A stretch of DNA of 64,000 nt from Catenulispora acidiphila DSM 44928 (GCF_000024025.1 NC_013131.1:2542001-2606000), one strand, 5' to 3'. Shown: positions 27,293 through 36,271, numbered from the stretch's first letter. Numbers and translations: made by a program. Notes: generated from the sequence alone by a model not told the origin.

Positions 27293-28701
27293 CCACCACC
27301 TCGCATGAGCAGCTCGAAGGCCTCGGCACCTACGAGTACGGCTGGGCCGACTCCGACGCCGCCGGAGCCTCCGCGCGCCGCGGCCTGAACGAGGACGTCG
27401 TCCGCGACATCTCCGCGAAGAAGAACGAGCCGCAGTGGATGCTGGACATGCGGCTGCGCGGCCTGCGCCTGTTCGAGAAGAAGCCGATGCCGGTGTGGGG
27501 CGCGGACCTCGGCGGGATCGACTTCGACAACATCAAGTACTTCGTGCGCTCCACCGAGAAGCAGGCCGAGTCCTGGGACGACCTGCCGGCGGACATCAAG
27601 AACACGTACGACAAGCTGGGCATCCCGGAGGCCGAGAAGCAGCGGCTGATCTCCGGTGTCGCGGCGCAGTACGAGTCCGAGGTCGTCTACCACCAGATCA
27701 ACAAGGAGCTCGAGGAGCAGGGTGTCATCTTCCTGGACACCGACACCGCTCTGAAGGAGTACCCGGAGCTGTTCCGCGAGCACTTCGCGACGGTGATCCC
27801 CACCGGCGACAACAAGTTCTCCGCGCTGAACACCGCGGTGTGGTCCGGCGGCTCGTTCATCTACGTCCCCAAGGGCGTGCACGTCCAGATCCCGCTGCAG
27901 GCCTACTTCCGCATCAACACCGAGAACATGGGCCAGTTCGAGCGGACGCTGATCATCGCCGACGAGGACTCCTACGTCCACTACGTCGAGGGCTGCACCG
28001 CCCCGATCTACTCCTCGGACTCGCTGCACTCGGCGGTCGTGGAGATCGTGGTGAAGAAGAACGCCCGCGTGCGCTACACCACCATCCAGAACTGGTCGAA
28101 CAACGTCTACAACCTGGTGACCAAGCGCGCCGCCGCGCAGGCCGGCGCCACCATGGAGTGGATCGACGGCAACATCGGCTCCAAGGTGACCATGAAGTAC
28201 CCGGCCGTGTGGCTGCTCGGCGAGCACGCCAAGGGCGAGACGCTGTCCGTCGCCTTCGCCGGCGAGGGCCAGCACCAGGACGCCGGCGCCAAGATGGTGC
28301 ACGCCGCCCCGCACACCTCCTCGACCATCATCTCCAAGTCGGTGGCCCGCGGCGGCGGCCGCACCTCCTACCGCGGCCTGGTCCAGGTGCAGGAGGGCGC
28401 GCACCACAGCAAGTCCACCGTGAAGTGCGACGCGCTGCTGGTCGACACCGTCTCGCGCTCGGACACCTACCCCTACGTGGACGTCCGCGAGGACGACGTG
28501 TCCATGGGCCACGAGGCGACCGTCTCCAAGGTCAGCGAGGACCAGCTGTTCTACCTGATGAGCCGCGGCATGACCGAGGACGAGGCGATGGCGATGATCG
28601 TCCGCGGCTTCGTCGAGCCGATCGCCCGCGAGCTGCCGATGGAGTACGCCCTGGAGCTCAACCGGCTGATCGAGCTGCAGATGGAGGGCGCGGTCGGCTG
28701 A
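27289..28701 (+). CDS. sufB: Fe-S cluster assembly scaffold SufB
   Basis: The 470-residue SufB is part of the SufBC2D scaffold where Fe-S clusters are built. Signatures include [19 protein letters not shown], the [20 protein letters not shown] block and the C-terminal [13 protein letters not shown] with [15 protein letters not shown] shared with SufD. The start overlaps the sufR stop. Length and motifs are complete. Confidence 0.97.
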   Translation: MTTTSHEQLEGLGTYEYGWADSDAAGASARRGLNEDVVRDISAKKNEPQWMLDMRLRGLRLFEKKPMPVWGADLGGIDFDNIKYFVRSTEKQAESWDDLPADIKNTYDKLGIPEAEKQRLISGVAAQYESEVVYHQINKELEEQGVIFLDTDTALKEYPELFREHFATVIPTGDNKFSALNTAVWSGGSFIYVPKGVHVQIPLQAYFRINTENMGQFERTLIIADEDSYVHYVEGCTAPIYSSDSLHSAVVEIVVKKNARVRYTTIQNWSNNVYNLVTKRAAAQAGATMEWIDGNIGSKVTMKYPAVWLLGEHAKGETLSVAFAGEGQHQDAGAKMVHAAPHTSSTIISKSVARGGGRTSYRGLVQVQEGAHHSKSTVKCDALLVDTVSRSDTYPYVDVREDDVSMGHEATVSKVSEDQLFYLMSRGMTEDEAMAMIVRGFVEPIARELPMEYALELNRLIELQMEGAVG

Positions 28702-28781
28702 GGCCGGCGCCCGAACGCCGGAAGTCCGGCAAGCCCAGAACAGTCCTCTGACGAACCACTAGCCACGAGTACGGGACATCG

Positions 28782-30005
28782 ATGTCTGATCCGCAGAATC
28801 TGGTCGGCGCCTCCACGGCGGCCGCCGTGACCGTGAACGAGCCCGGCGCGGGCAACCGCCTGGCCGGTCCGGGCACCGGCCGCGCCGTGAGCCAGCCGAC
28901 CGACGCGCGCGTGGAGCGCCACTCGTCCTTCGACCCCGCGGACTTCCCGGCCCTGACCGGCCGCGAGGAGGACTGGCGCTTCACCCCGCTCAAACGGCTG
29001 CGCGGGCTGCACGAGTCCCCGGCCGCCGACGGCAAGGTGGCCGTCGACGTCGCCGCGAGCGAGCCGGTGCTGGTCGAGACCGTCGGGCGCGACGACGCCC
29101 GGCTGGGCGGGGCCGGCGCCCCGGTGGACCGCGCCTCGGCGCTGGCCTGGGCCGGGTTCACCGAGGCCACCGTCATCACCGTGCCGCAGGAGGCGGAGGT
29201 CGCCGAGCCGGTGCGCGTGACGCTGACCGGCTCCGGCGGCACCGTGTTCGGCAACGTGCTGGTGGACGTGAAGCCGTTCGCCAAGGCGGTCGTGGTCCTG
29301 GACTACCAGGGCAGCGCGACCTACTCGGAGAACGTGCAGTTCCTGGTCGGCGACAGCGCCGACCTGACCGTCATCGCGCTGCAGGACTGGGCCGACGACG
29401 CCGTGCACCTGTCGCAGCAGCAGGCCAGGCTCGGCCGGGACGCGCGCTTCCAGTCCATCAACGTCAGCTTCGGCGGCGACCTGGTGCGGCTCACCCCGCG
29501 GGTGGCGTACACCGAGCCCGGCGGAGACGCCGAACTGCTCGGCGTCTACTTCGCCGACGCCGGCCAGCACCTGGAGTCCCGCCTGCTGGTGGACCACAGC
29601 GCCACGCACTGCAAGTCCCGCGTGACCTACAAGGGCGCGCTGCAGGGCCAGGACGCGCACACGGTCTGGGTCGGCGACGTCCTGATCCGCGCCGAGGCCG
29701 AGCAGACCGACACCTACGAGCTCAACCGCAACCTGGTCCTGACCGACGGGGCGCGCGCGGACTCGGTGCCGAACCTGGAGATCGAGACCGGCGAGATCGT
29801 CGGCGCCGGGCACGCCAGCGCGACCGGCCGCTTCGACGACGAGCAGCTGTTCTACCTGCAGGCCCGCGGCATCCGCGAGGACGAGGCCCGCCGCCTGGTG
29901 GTCCGCGGCTTCTTCGCCGATGTGATCGGCCGGATCGGCATCCCGGACGTCCAGGAGCGGCTGATGACCAAGGTGGAGGAAGAGCTCGCCGGAGCCGTGT
30001 CATGA
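28782..30005 (+). CDS. sufD: Fe-S cluster assembly protein SufD
   Basis: The 407-residue SufD pairs with SufB and SufC. It shares the C-terminal core with SufB (DEQLFYLQARGIREDEARRL) and has the usual variable N-terminal region, here beginning SDPQNLVGASTAAAV. The ATG at 28782 follows an 80-base gap with only a weak GGGA ribosome signal, so expression may depend on coupling to upstream translation. The stop overlaps the Rieske gene start as ATGA. Confidence 0.96.
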   Translation: MSDPQNLVGASTAAAVTVNEPGAGNRLAGPGTGRAVSQPTDARVERHSSFDPADFPALTGREEDWRFTPLKRLRGLHESPAADGKVAVDVAASEPVLVETVGRDDARLGGAGAPVDRASALAWAGFTEATVITVPQEAEVAEPVRVTLTGSGGTVFGNVLVDVKPFAKAVVVLDYQGSATYSENVQFLVGDSADLTVIALQDWADDAVHLSQQQARLGRDARFQSINVSFGGDLVRLTPRVAYTEPGGDAELLGVYFADAGQHLESRLLVDHSATHCKSRVTYKGALQGQDAHTVWVGDVLIRAEAEQTDTYELNRNLVLTDGARADSVPNLEIETGEIVGAGHASATGRFDDEQLFYLQARGIREDEARRLVVRGFFADVIGRIGIPDVQERLMTKVEEELAGAVS

Positions 30006-30343
30006 GCGCCCAGCAGAACGCCGCGACCCAGAACTGGGTCCGCGTCTGCGGCGTCTCGGAGGTGACGCCGGACCAGCCCAAGGCGGTCGTGGCCGGGGAC
30101 ACCCCGGTGGCCGTCGTCCAGCACGACGGCGCCTTCTACGCGATCCACGACGTGTGCTCGCACGCGAACGTGGCGCTGTCCGAGGGCGAGGTCGTGGACT
30201 GCGAGATCGAGTGCTGGCTGCACGGCTCGATGTTCGACCTGAAGACCGGCAAGCCCTCCAGCCTGCCGGCCACCGAGCCCGTGCCGGTGTACCCCGTGAA
30301 GATCGAAGGCGATGACCTGTACGTCGCCGTGAAGGAGGCGTAG
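30002..30343 (+). CDS. Rieske-type ferredoxin of the suf operon
   Basis: The 113-residue protein binds one [2Fe-2S] cluster through Cys52-x-His54 and Cys71-x-x-His74, separated by 16 residues as in Rieske ferredoxins; an additional Cys67 is not part of the motif. It resembles the ferredoxin subunit of non-heme ring dioxygenases, but no oxygenase is nearby. In many actinobacteria this gene is fixed between sufD and sufC, so it probably supplies electrons or acts as an acceptor during cluster assembly; its exact role is unproven. Confidence 0.93.
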   Translation: MSAQQNAATQNWVRVCGVSEVTPDQPKAVVAGDTPVAVVQHDGAFYAIHDVCSHANVALSEGEVVDCEIECWLHGSMFDLKTGKPSSLPATEPVPVYPVKIEGDDLYVAVKEA

Positions 30344-30349
30344 AGCGTC

Positions 30350-31108
30350 ATGGCGACCCTGGAAATCAAGGACCTGCACGTCACCGTCGAGGGCGAAGGC
30401 GGTCCGCGCGAGATCCTGCGCGGCGTGAACCTCACGGTCAAGGAGGGGGAGACGCACGCCATCATGGGCCCGAACGGGTCCGGCAAGTCCACCCTGGCCT
30501 ACTCGATCGCCGGCCACCCGAAGTACACCATCACCTCCGGCACCGTCACCCTGGACGGCGAGGACGTGCTGGCGATGACCGTGGACGAGCGCGCCCGCGC
30601 CGGCATGTTCCTGGCGATGCAGTACCCGGTGGAGATCCCCGGCGTCACCGTCTCCAACTTCCTGCGCACCGCGGCGACCGCGATCCGCGGCGAGGCTCCC
30701 AAGCTGCGCACCTGGGTCAAGGAAGTCAACGGCGCCATGGAAGCCATCCAGATGGACAAGGCGATGGCCGAGCGCAACGTGAACGAGGGCTTCTCGGGCG
30801 GCGAGAAGAAGCGCCACGAGATCCTGCAGATGGAGCTCCTCAAGCCGAAGATCGCGATCCTCGACGAGACCGACTCCGGTCTGGACGTCGACGCGCTGAA
30901 GAGCGTCTCGGAGGGTGTGAACCGGGTCCGCGAGTCCGGCGAGGTCGGCACGCTGCTGATCACGCACTACACGCGGATCCTGCGCTACATCAAGCCGGAC
31001 TACGTCCACGTCTTCTCCGACGGCCGCATCGTGGAATCCGGCGGCCCGGAGCTGGCGGACAAGCTGGAATCCGAGGGTTACCAGGCCTACGTGGAGACCG
31101 GAGCCTGA
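30350..31108 (+). CDS. sufC: Fe-S cluster assembly ATPase SufC
   Basis: The 252-residue ABC-type ATPase drives the SufBCD scaffold. Walker A is GPNGSGKST at residues 40-48, the signature is FSGGEKKRHEILQ and Walker B ends in DETDSGLD. It has no membrane partner, as expected for SufC. It begins six bases after the Rieske gene and six bases before sufS. Confidence 0.97.
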   Translation: MATLEIKDLHVTVEGEGGPREILRGVNLTVKEGETHAIMGPNGSGKSTLAYSIAGHPKYTITSGTVTLDGEDVLAMTVDERARAGMFLAMQYPVEIPGVTVSNFLRTAATAIRGEAPKLRTWVKEVNGAMEAIQMDKAMAERNVNEGFSGGEKKRHEILQMELLKPKIAILDETDSGLDVDALKSVSEGVNRVRESGEVGTLLITHYTRILRYIKPDYVHVFSDGRIVESGGPELADKLESEGYQAYVETGA

Positions 31109-31114
31109 TTCGAC

Positions 31115-32371
31115 ATGGTTATCAATTCTCAGTTCCTTGATACGGATACCATCCGCAAGGACTTCCCGATCCTGCAGCGCCTGGTGCACGGCGACAAGCC
31201 GCTGGTGTACCTGGACAACGCCGCGACCTCGCAGTCGCCGCAGCAGGTGATCGACAGCATCGTCGAGTACTACTCGCTGCACAACGCCAACGTGCACCGC
31301 GGCATCCACGTGCTGGCCGAGGAGGCCACGGCGCTGTACGAGGGCGGCCGCGACAAGGTGGCGGCGTTCATCAACGCCCCGCGCGAGGAGGTCGTCTTCA
31401 CGAAGAACTCCTCCGAGGCGCTGAACCTGGTGGCGAACGTGCTCGGCTGGGCCGGCGAGCCCTACGGCATCCGCCCCGGCGACGAGATCGTCATCTCGGA
31501 GATGGAGCACCACTCCAACATCGTGCCGTGGCAGCTCACCGCCGAGCGCATCGGCGCCAAGCTGCGCTGGTTCGGGATCACCGACGAGGGCCGGCTGGAC
31601 CTGTCGAACCTGGACGAGGTGATCAACGAGCGCACCAAGGTGGTCTCGCTGGTCCACATCTCCAACATCCTGGGCACGGTCAACCCGGTCGAGACCATCG
31701 TCAAGCGCGCGCACGAGGTCGGCGCGCTGGTGGTCCTGGACGCCTCGCAGTCCGCGCCGCACCTGCCGCTGGACGTGCAGGCCCTGGGCGCCGACTTCGT
31801 CGCCTTCACCGGGCACAAGATGCTCGGCCCGACCGGCGTCGGCGTCCTGTGGGGACGCCGGGACCTGCTGGAGGAGCTGCCGCCCTTCCTCGGCGGCGGC
31901 GAGATGATCCAGACGGTCACGATGGAGAAGTCCACCTATGCCGGGCTGCCGCACAAGTTCGAGGCCGGGACCCCGCCGATCGCCGAGGTGATCGCGCTGG
32001 GCGCGGCGGTGGACTACCTCAACGGCATCGGCATGGAGAACGTCGCGGCGCACGAGCACGCGATCACCGAGTACGCGCTCAAGCGCCTGCAGGAGGTCGA
32101 GGATCTGCGGATCATCGGCCCGGCGACGAACCAGGACCGCGGCGCGGCGATCTCCTTCACGCTCGGCGACATCCACCCGCACGACGTGGGCCAGGTCCTG
32201 GACGAGCACGGCATCGCGGTGCGCGTCGGGCACCACTGCGCGCGGCCGGTGTGCGTGCGGTTCGGAATTCCTGCGACCACGCGCGCGTCGTTCTATCTGT
32301 ACTCCACGCCGGCCGAGGTCGACGCCCTCGTCGAGGGTCTGGACCAGGTGAAGCGGTTCTTCGGAGTCTGA
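31115..32371 (+). CDS. sufS: Cysteine desulfurase SufS
   Basis: The 418-residue PLP enzyme takes sulfur from cysteine for cluster assembly. Lys235 in FTGHKMLGPTG should carry PLP, and Cys375 in VGHHCARPVC is the persulfide-forming cysteine. Group II NifS features include YLDNAATSQSP near residue 33 and MEHHSNIVPWQ. The ATG at 31115 begins VINSQFLDTD. SufU, encoded next, is the expected sulfur acceptor. Confidence 0.97.
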   Translation: MVINSQFLDTDTIRKDFPILQRLVHGDKPLVYLDNAATSQSPQQVIDSIVEYYSLHNANVHRGIHVLAEEATALYEGGRDKVAAFINAPREEVVFTKNSSEALNLVANVLGWAGEPYGIRPGDEIVISEMEHHSNIVPWQLTAERIGAKLRWFGITDEGRLDLSNLDEVINERTKVVSLVHISNILGTVNPVETIVKRAHEVGALVVLDASQSAPHLPLDVQALGADFVAFTGHKMLGPTGVGVLWGRRDLLEELPPFLGGGEMIQTVTMEKSTYAGLPHKFEAGTPPIAEVIALGAAVDYLNGIGMENVAAHEHAITEYALKRLQEVEDLRIIGPATNQDRGAAISFTLGDIHPHDVGQVLDEHGIAVRVGHHCARPVCVRFGIPATTRASFYLYSTPAEVDALVEGLDQVKRFFGV

Positions 32372-32403
32372 AAGGCCGGCAAGGGAAGGCTGGGAAGGGT
32401 CAG

Positions 32404-32895
32404 ATGCAGCTGGAATCGATGTACCAGGAGATCATCCTGGACCACTACCGGCACCCGCACCACAAGGGGCTGCGGGAGCCGTTCGCCTCACAGGTGCACC
32501 ACGTCAATCCGACGTGCGGCGACGAGGTGACCATGCGCGTGGACCTCCAGGGCGACGTGATCAGCGACATCTCGTACGAGTCCCAGGGCTGCTCGATCAG
32601 CCAGGCCTCGGCCTCGGTCATGGCGGACCTGCTGATCGGCAAGTCGGTCGGCCAGGCCCGCGAGGTCCAGGAGACCTTCCTGCGGCTGATGCAGTCCAAG
32701 CTGGAGGGCCCGGAGTTCGCCGAGGAGCACGAGGAGGTGCTGGAGGACGCCGTGGCGTTCGCCGGCGTCGCCAAGTACCCCGGGCGTGTGAAGTGCGCGC
32801 TGCTGTCGTGGATGGCGTGGAAGGACGCGACCGCGCAGGCGCTGGCAGACTCGGAGAGCAGTGTCGGATACGAAGGCAAGGGTGTGAAGGCATGA
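32404..32895 (+). CDS. sufU: Zinc-dependent sulfurtransferase SufU
   Basis: The 163-residue protein receives persulfide sulfur from SufS. The zinc/cysteine residues Cys38 and Asp40 (NPTCGDEV), Cys63 (GCSISQASASV) and Cys131 (VKCALLSW) are all present. The longer insertion typical of SufU versus IscU is seen between Cys63 and Cys131. The ATG at 32404 has GGGAAGG upstream. The stop overlaps the sufT ATG as ATGA. Confidence 0.95.
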   Translation: MQLESMYQEIILDHYRHPHHKGLREPFASQVHHVNPTCGDEVTMRVDLQGDVISDISYESQGCSISQASASVMADLLIGKSVGQAREVQETFLRLMQSKLEGPEFAEEHEEVLEDAVAFAGVAKYPGRVKCALLSWMAWKDATAQALADSESSVGYEGKGVKA

Positions 32896-33215
32896 GCACG
32901 ACCGAACTGGCGCCGGTCGAGGACGTCACCGAGGCGCTGCGCGACGTGGTGGACCCCGAGCTCGGGATCAACGTCGTCGATCTCGGCCTGGTCTACGGGC
33001 TCACCGTCGACGACGCGAACATCGCCGTCGTCGACATGACGCTCACCTCGGCGGCGTGCCCGCTGCAGGACGTCATCGAGGACCAGATGCGCATGGCGCT
33101 GGACGGCCTGGTCGCGGACTTCCGGGTGAACTGGGTCTGGATGCCGCCGTGGGGTCCGGACAAGATCACCGACGACGGCCGGGAGCAGCTGCGGGCGCTG
33201 GGCTTCAACGTCTGA
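32892..33215 (+). CDS. sufT: SufT-like DUF59 / MIP18 protein
   Basis: The 107-residue protein belongs to the DUF59 (PaaD / MIP18) family, which assists maturation of Fe-S proteins. The core DVVDPELGINVVDLGLVYG and the TSAACPLQDVIEDQ cysteine motif are present. It is the last gene of the suf operon, with a canonical terminator 37 bases after the stop. The symbol sufT is by position and family; the function is assembly support, not proven here. Confidence 0.9.
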   Translation: MSTTELAPVEDVTEALRDVVDPELGINVVDLGLVYGLTVDDANIAVVDMTLTSAACPLQDVIEDQMRMALDGLVADFRVNWVWMPPWGPDKITDDGREQLRALGFNV

Positions 33216-33251
33216 TATCAGCGCACTGCGTTTCCGGCTCGTAAATTCATG

Positions 33252-33284
33252 CCGCCCGATTCTGAGGGAATCGGGCGGTTTTCT
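33252..33284 (+). terminator. Rho-independent terminator of the suf operon
   Basis: Perfect 10-bp stem CCGCCCGATT / AATCGGGCGG, seven-base loop, followed by TTTTCT. This is the clearest intrinsic terminator in the window. Confidence 0.93.
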
Positions 33285-33326
33285 GTGTGTATCGCTACCC
33301 TGCTGAAGCCTTTCAGGCGCCTACTT

Positions 33327-33350
33327 CTGCGGATGCATGTGCATTCGCAG
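33327..33350. promoter_or_regulatory. Long imperfect palindrome upstream of the Nudix gene
   Basis: The two 12-base arms match at 10 of 12 positions (CTGCGGATGCAT and the complement of GTGCATTCGCAG). A second short palindrome GTTAC-AA-GTAAC is at 33400-33411. Both lie between the suf terminator and the GTG at 33447 and are candidate operator sites for that gene. Confidence 0.5.
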
Positions 33351-33446
33351 GCGCGGAAGTCTTGCGTAAACGACGGTACGTGTGGGTAGGTTGGTACCTG
33401 TTACAAGTAACGGGATGGTCAAGACCCGCGTACAAAGGGGGAGCCA

Positions 33447-33971
33447 GTGTCCGGGATACGGAAGGCGACGAACGGCCGTGAGTCGTGCCTGCTCGCCGTC
33501 CACCTCATTCTGCAGCGGCCCGATGACGAGCGCGTGCTTCTGGGGCTGCGCAAGGGTGCCGTGTGGGGTTCCGGGCGGTGGCACGTACCTGCCGGCCATG
33601 TGGAGCCCGGCGAGGACGCGGTGCAGGCTTTGGTCCGCGAGGCGCGCGAGGAACTCGGTGTGCGCATCGATCCCGGCGACCTGGAGCACGCGGTGACCGT
33701 CCACCACCGCGAGGCCGACGGCGAACCGCGCATGCAGCTGTTCTTCGCTGCCAGCCGCTGGTCCGGCGGCCCGGTGAACGCCGAGCCCGGCAAGTGCGAG
33801 AAGCTCGGCTGGTTCCGGGTGGACGACCTGCCCTCGGCGACCGTCGGATACACCCGTACCGCGCTCAGTTCCTGGCACGCGGGCCGCTCCTTCGCGGTGT
33901 GCTGGCGGGACAGCAAGCGCGTGGACCGCGGTCTGGGCAGCCGGCTCATCGCCGGTCTGCAGGCGATCTGA
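33447..33971 (+). CDS. Nudix hydrolase
   Basis: The 174-residue enzyme has a full Nudix box, GHVEPGEDAVQALVREAREE at residues 50-69 running on into LGV, matching GX5EX7REUXEEXGU. It should hydrolyse a nucleoside diphosphate linked to another group; the substrate is not predictable. GTG at 33447 begins SGIRKATNGRESC and has AAGGGGGAG directly upstream. It is a single gene flanked by its own palindrome-bearing promoter region. Confidence 0.9.
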   Translation: MSGIRKATNGRESCLLAVHLILQRPDDERVLLGLRKGAVWGSGRWHVPAGHVEPGEDAVQALVREAREELGVRIDPGDLEHAVTVHHREADGEPRMQLFFAASRWSGGPVNAEPGKCEKLGWFRVDDLPSATVGYTRTALSSWHAGRSFAVCWRDSKRVDRGLGSRLIAGLQAI

Positions 33972-34041
33972 GTCACATCGCCTGTCCTGCGCGCCTTATC
34001 ACATAGCGCGTTGCCCGAAACTCGTTCAGGAGTGGTGTCGC

Positions 34042-34062
34042 ACGCACCGTAAAATGGTGCGT
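34042..34062. promoter_or_regulatory. Inverted repeat enclosing the -10 box of the ABC-F gene
   Basis: ACGCACC and GGTGCGT form a 7-bp inverted repeat around GTAAAAT. TAAAAT (34050-34055) ends eight bases before the GTG at 34064, so the mRNA is probably leaderless, and a protein bound to the repeat would sit exactly on the promoter. Confidence 0.55.
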
Positions 34063-34063
34063 T

Positions 34064-35662
34064 GTGATCACCGCAACCGACGTCGAGCTCCGGGCCGGCA
34101 GCCGCATCCTGATCGAGAAGGCCTCCTTCCGAGTGGGTCCCGGCGACCGCATCGGCCTGGTCGGCCGCAACGGCGCCGGCAAGACCACGCTCACCAAGAC
34201 CCTGGCCGGTGAGACCATCCCGGCGGCCGGCACCATCAGCCGGACCGGACCGGTCGGCTACCTGCCGCAGGACCCCCGCACCGGCGATCTGGACGTGATC
34301 GCCCGCGACCGCATCCTGTCCGCGCGCGGTCTGGACGACCTCATGCGCCGGATGCGCGAGAACGAGAAGCGGATGGCCTCCGACGACCAGGCCACGCACG
34401 ACAAGGCGATGCGCCGTTACGCGCGGCTGGAAGACGAGTTCGTCGCCGCCGGCGGATACGCCGCCGACTCCGAGGCCGCGACGATCGCCTCCGCCCTCGG
34501 TCTGCCCGACCGCGTGATGAACCAGCCTCTGCACACCCTGTCCGGCGGCCAGCGCCGCCGCGTCGAGTTGTCCCGGATCCTGTTCGGCGACAACGAGGTC
34601 CTGCTCCTGGACGAGCCGACCAACCACCTCGACGCCGACTCGATCGTGTGGCTGCGGGACTTCCTGAAGTCCTACAAGGGCGGCTTCATCGTCATCTCCC
34701 ACGACGTGAACCTGGTCGAGCAGTGCGTGAACAGGGTGTTCCACCTGGACGCCAACCGCGCCGCGATCGACTACTACAACATGGGCTGGAAGCTCTACCT
34801 CAAGCAGCGCGAGGACGACGAGCGGCGCCGCAAGCGCGAGCGCGCCAACGTCGAGAAGAAGGCCGCGGTGCTCAACGCGCAGGCCGACAAGATGCGCGCC
34901 TCGGCGACGAAGACCGTCGCCGCGCAGAACATGGCCCGGCGCGCCAACCGGATGCTGGCCGGGCTGGAGGAGGTGCGGCAGTCGGACAAGGTCGCCAAGC
35001 TGCGCTTCCCGACTCCGGCGCCGTGCGGCAAGACCCCGCTGATGGCCTCCGGACTGTCGAAGTCCTACGGCTCGCTGGAAGTCTTCACCGACGTGGACCT
35101 CGCGGTGGACCGCGGCTCCAAGGTGGTCATCCTGGGCCTGAACGGCGCGGGCAAGACCACGCTGCTGCGCCTGCTCGGCGGCGTGGAGCAGGCGGACACC
35201 GGCCAGGTCGAGGAGGGTCACGGCCTCAAGCTCGGCTACTACGCGCAGGAACACGAGACGCTCGACCCGGAGCGCACGGTCCTGGAGAACATGCGCAGCG
35301 CGGCGCCGGACCTGGATCTGGTCGCCGTGCGCAAGACGCTCGGCTCGTTCCTGTTCTCCGGCGATGACGTCGACAAGCCGGCCGGCGTGCTCTCCGGCGG
35401 CGAGAAGACCCGGCTGGCGCTGGCGACCCTGGTGGTCTCCACGGCGAACGTGCTGCTGCTCGACGAGCCCACCAACAACCTGGACCCGGCCTCGCGCGCG
35501 GAGATCCTCGGGGCGCTCGGGACGTATGAGGGCGCGGTGATCATGGTGACCCACGATGAGGGTGCGGTGCAGGCGCTGAACCCGGAGCGCGTGATCCTTC
35601 TGCCCGACGGCGACGAGGACTTGTGGAGCGAGCAGTATTTGGATCTCGTGTCGCTGGCGTAG
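34064..35662 (+). CDS. ABC-F family ATPase
   Basis: The 532-residue protein has two ABC ATPase cassettes on one chain and no membrane domain: Walker A motifs at about 34-41 (GRNGAGKT) and 358-366 (GLNGAGKTT), signatures LSGGQRRR and LSGGEKTR, and Walker B LLLDEPTNHLD / LLLDEPTNNLD. A charged linker (about residues 235-310) joins them, as in ABC-F proteins that bind the ribosomal E site. It may modulate translation or protect against ribosome-targeting antibiotics; the subgroup cannot be decided from sequence alone. GTG at 34064 appears leaderless. Confidence 0.92.
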   Translation: MITATDVELRAGSRILIEKASFRVGPGDRIGLVGRNGAGKTTLTKTLAGETIPAAGTISRTGPVGYLPQDPRTGDLDVIARDRILSARGLDDLMRRMRENEKRMASDDQATHDKAMRRYARLEDEFVAAGGYAADSEAATIASALGLPDRVMNQPLHTLSGGQRRRVELSRILFGDNEVLLLDEPTNHLDADSIVWLRDFLKSYKGGFIVISHDVNLVEQCVNRVFHLDANRAAIDYYNMGWKLYLKQREDDERRRKRERANVEKKAAVLNAQADKMRASATKTVAAQNMARRANRMLAGLEEVRQSDKVAKLRFPTPAPCGKTPLMASGLSKSYGSLEVFTDVDLAVDRGSKVVILGLNGAGKTTLLRLLGGVEQADTGQVEEGHGLKLGYYAQEHETLDPERTVLENMRSAAPDLDLVAVRKTLGSFLFSGDDVDKPAGVLSGGEKTRLALATLVVSTANVLLLDEPTNNLDPASRAEILGALGTYEGAVIMVTHDEGAVQALNPERVILLPDGDEDLWSEQYLDLVSLA

Positions 35663-36002
35663 CGGATCCGGGCGTCCCGGCTCCGGTCGCGGTGTCCCCC
35701 AAAACGACCCCCGAGCCTGGCCGAGGGTGGAATTCGCCATCCCCCGCCAGGGCGGGATCCTTCCCCCACCCGTCTCCCACCACCACCCGTTATGGGGACC
35801 CTTCGGGTCGCAATGTTTCATCGAGGGCTGATTCGTCTCGGGAACCGGATCATGCGATAACCGGACAAATATGCATGATCTCCTGGTCCGATCGGGAGAC
35901 GTGACATTGATGTTATGGGCAACATCGCCGAATCGGTGGCCAAGAGCGCTGCGAGGGGTGATCATGTGTACCTAGAGCGCACATCCACTCCAGGAGGCAC
36001 GT
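35663..36002. other. Gap upstream of the Gbn-like gene
   Basis: This 340-base stretch is less GC-rich than its neighbours toward the right and holds four GATC tetramers within 116 bases (35848, 35877, 35890, 35960). It contains no supported gene; the promoter for the HTH gene must lie here, with AGGAGG (35992-35997) as its ribosome site. Confidence 0.55.
35848..35963. promoter_or_regulatory. Cluster of GATC sites upstream of a GATC-binding protein gene
   Basis: GATC occurs at 35848, 35877, 35890 and 35960, two of them as GATCAT and one as ATGATCT. If the downstream protein is the ortholog of the GATC-binding nucleoid protein, these could be autoregulatory sites. Confidence 0.45.
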
Positions 36003-36221
36003 GTGGCCGAGACTCTCAAGAAGGGCAGCCGGGTGACCGGCGACGCGCGGTCGCAGCTCGCGACCGACCTCAAGGCGAAGTACGAGGCGGGCGAGTCCAT
36101 TCGCGCCCTCGCCCAGTCCACCGGGCGTTCGTACGGGTTCGTGCACCGGATGCTCAGCGAATCCGGTGTGACGCTTCGGGGCCGGGGCGGCGCGACGCGT
36201 GGCAAGGCGAAGACCGCCTGA
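36003..36221 (+). CDS. gbn: Small HTH nucleoid-associated protein (Gbn-like)
   Basis: The 72-residue basic protein has an HTH-like core (SIRALAQSTGRSYGFVHRML) and a Gly/Arg-rich tail RGRGGATRGKAKTA. It closely resembles the small actinobacterial protein known in Streptomyces as Gbn (SCO1839), which binds GATC-centred sites and shapes nucleoid structure; the identification is from memory of that sequence. GTG at 36003 has AGGAGG five bases upstream. In Streptomyces an enoyl-CoA hydratase gene follows it, as here. A strong terminator follows the stop. Confidence 0.75.
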   Translation: MAETLKKGSRVTGDARSQLATDLKAKYEAGESIRALAQSTGRSYGFVHRMLSESGVTLRGRGGATRGKAKTA

Positions 36222-36271
36222 GAAGCGCGTAGGGAGCCGGGCGGAGTTCGGGCAGCCGACCGGTGACGAAG

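Noticed and set aside
30002-30343. Ferredoxin of a ring-hydroxylating dioxygenase.
   Set aside because: The CxH and CxxH motif fits, but no oxygenase or reductase genes are near and the gene is embedded with overlaps inside the suf operon.
34064-35662. ABC transporter with a membrane permease.
   Set aside because: No membrane segment is present; two ATPase domains on one chain indicate the ABC-F class.
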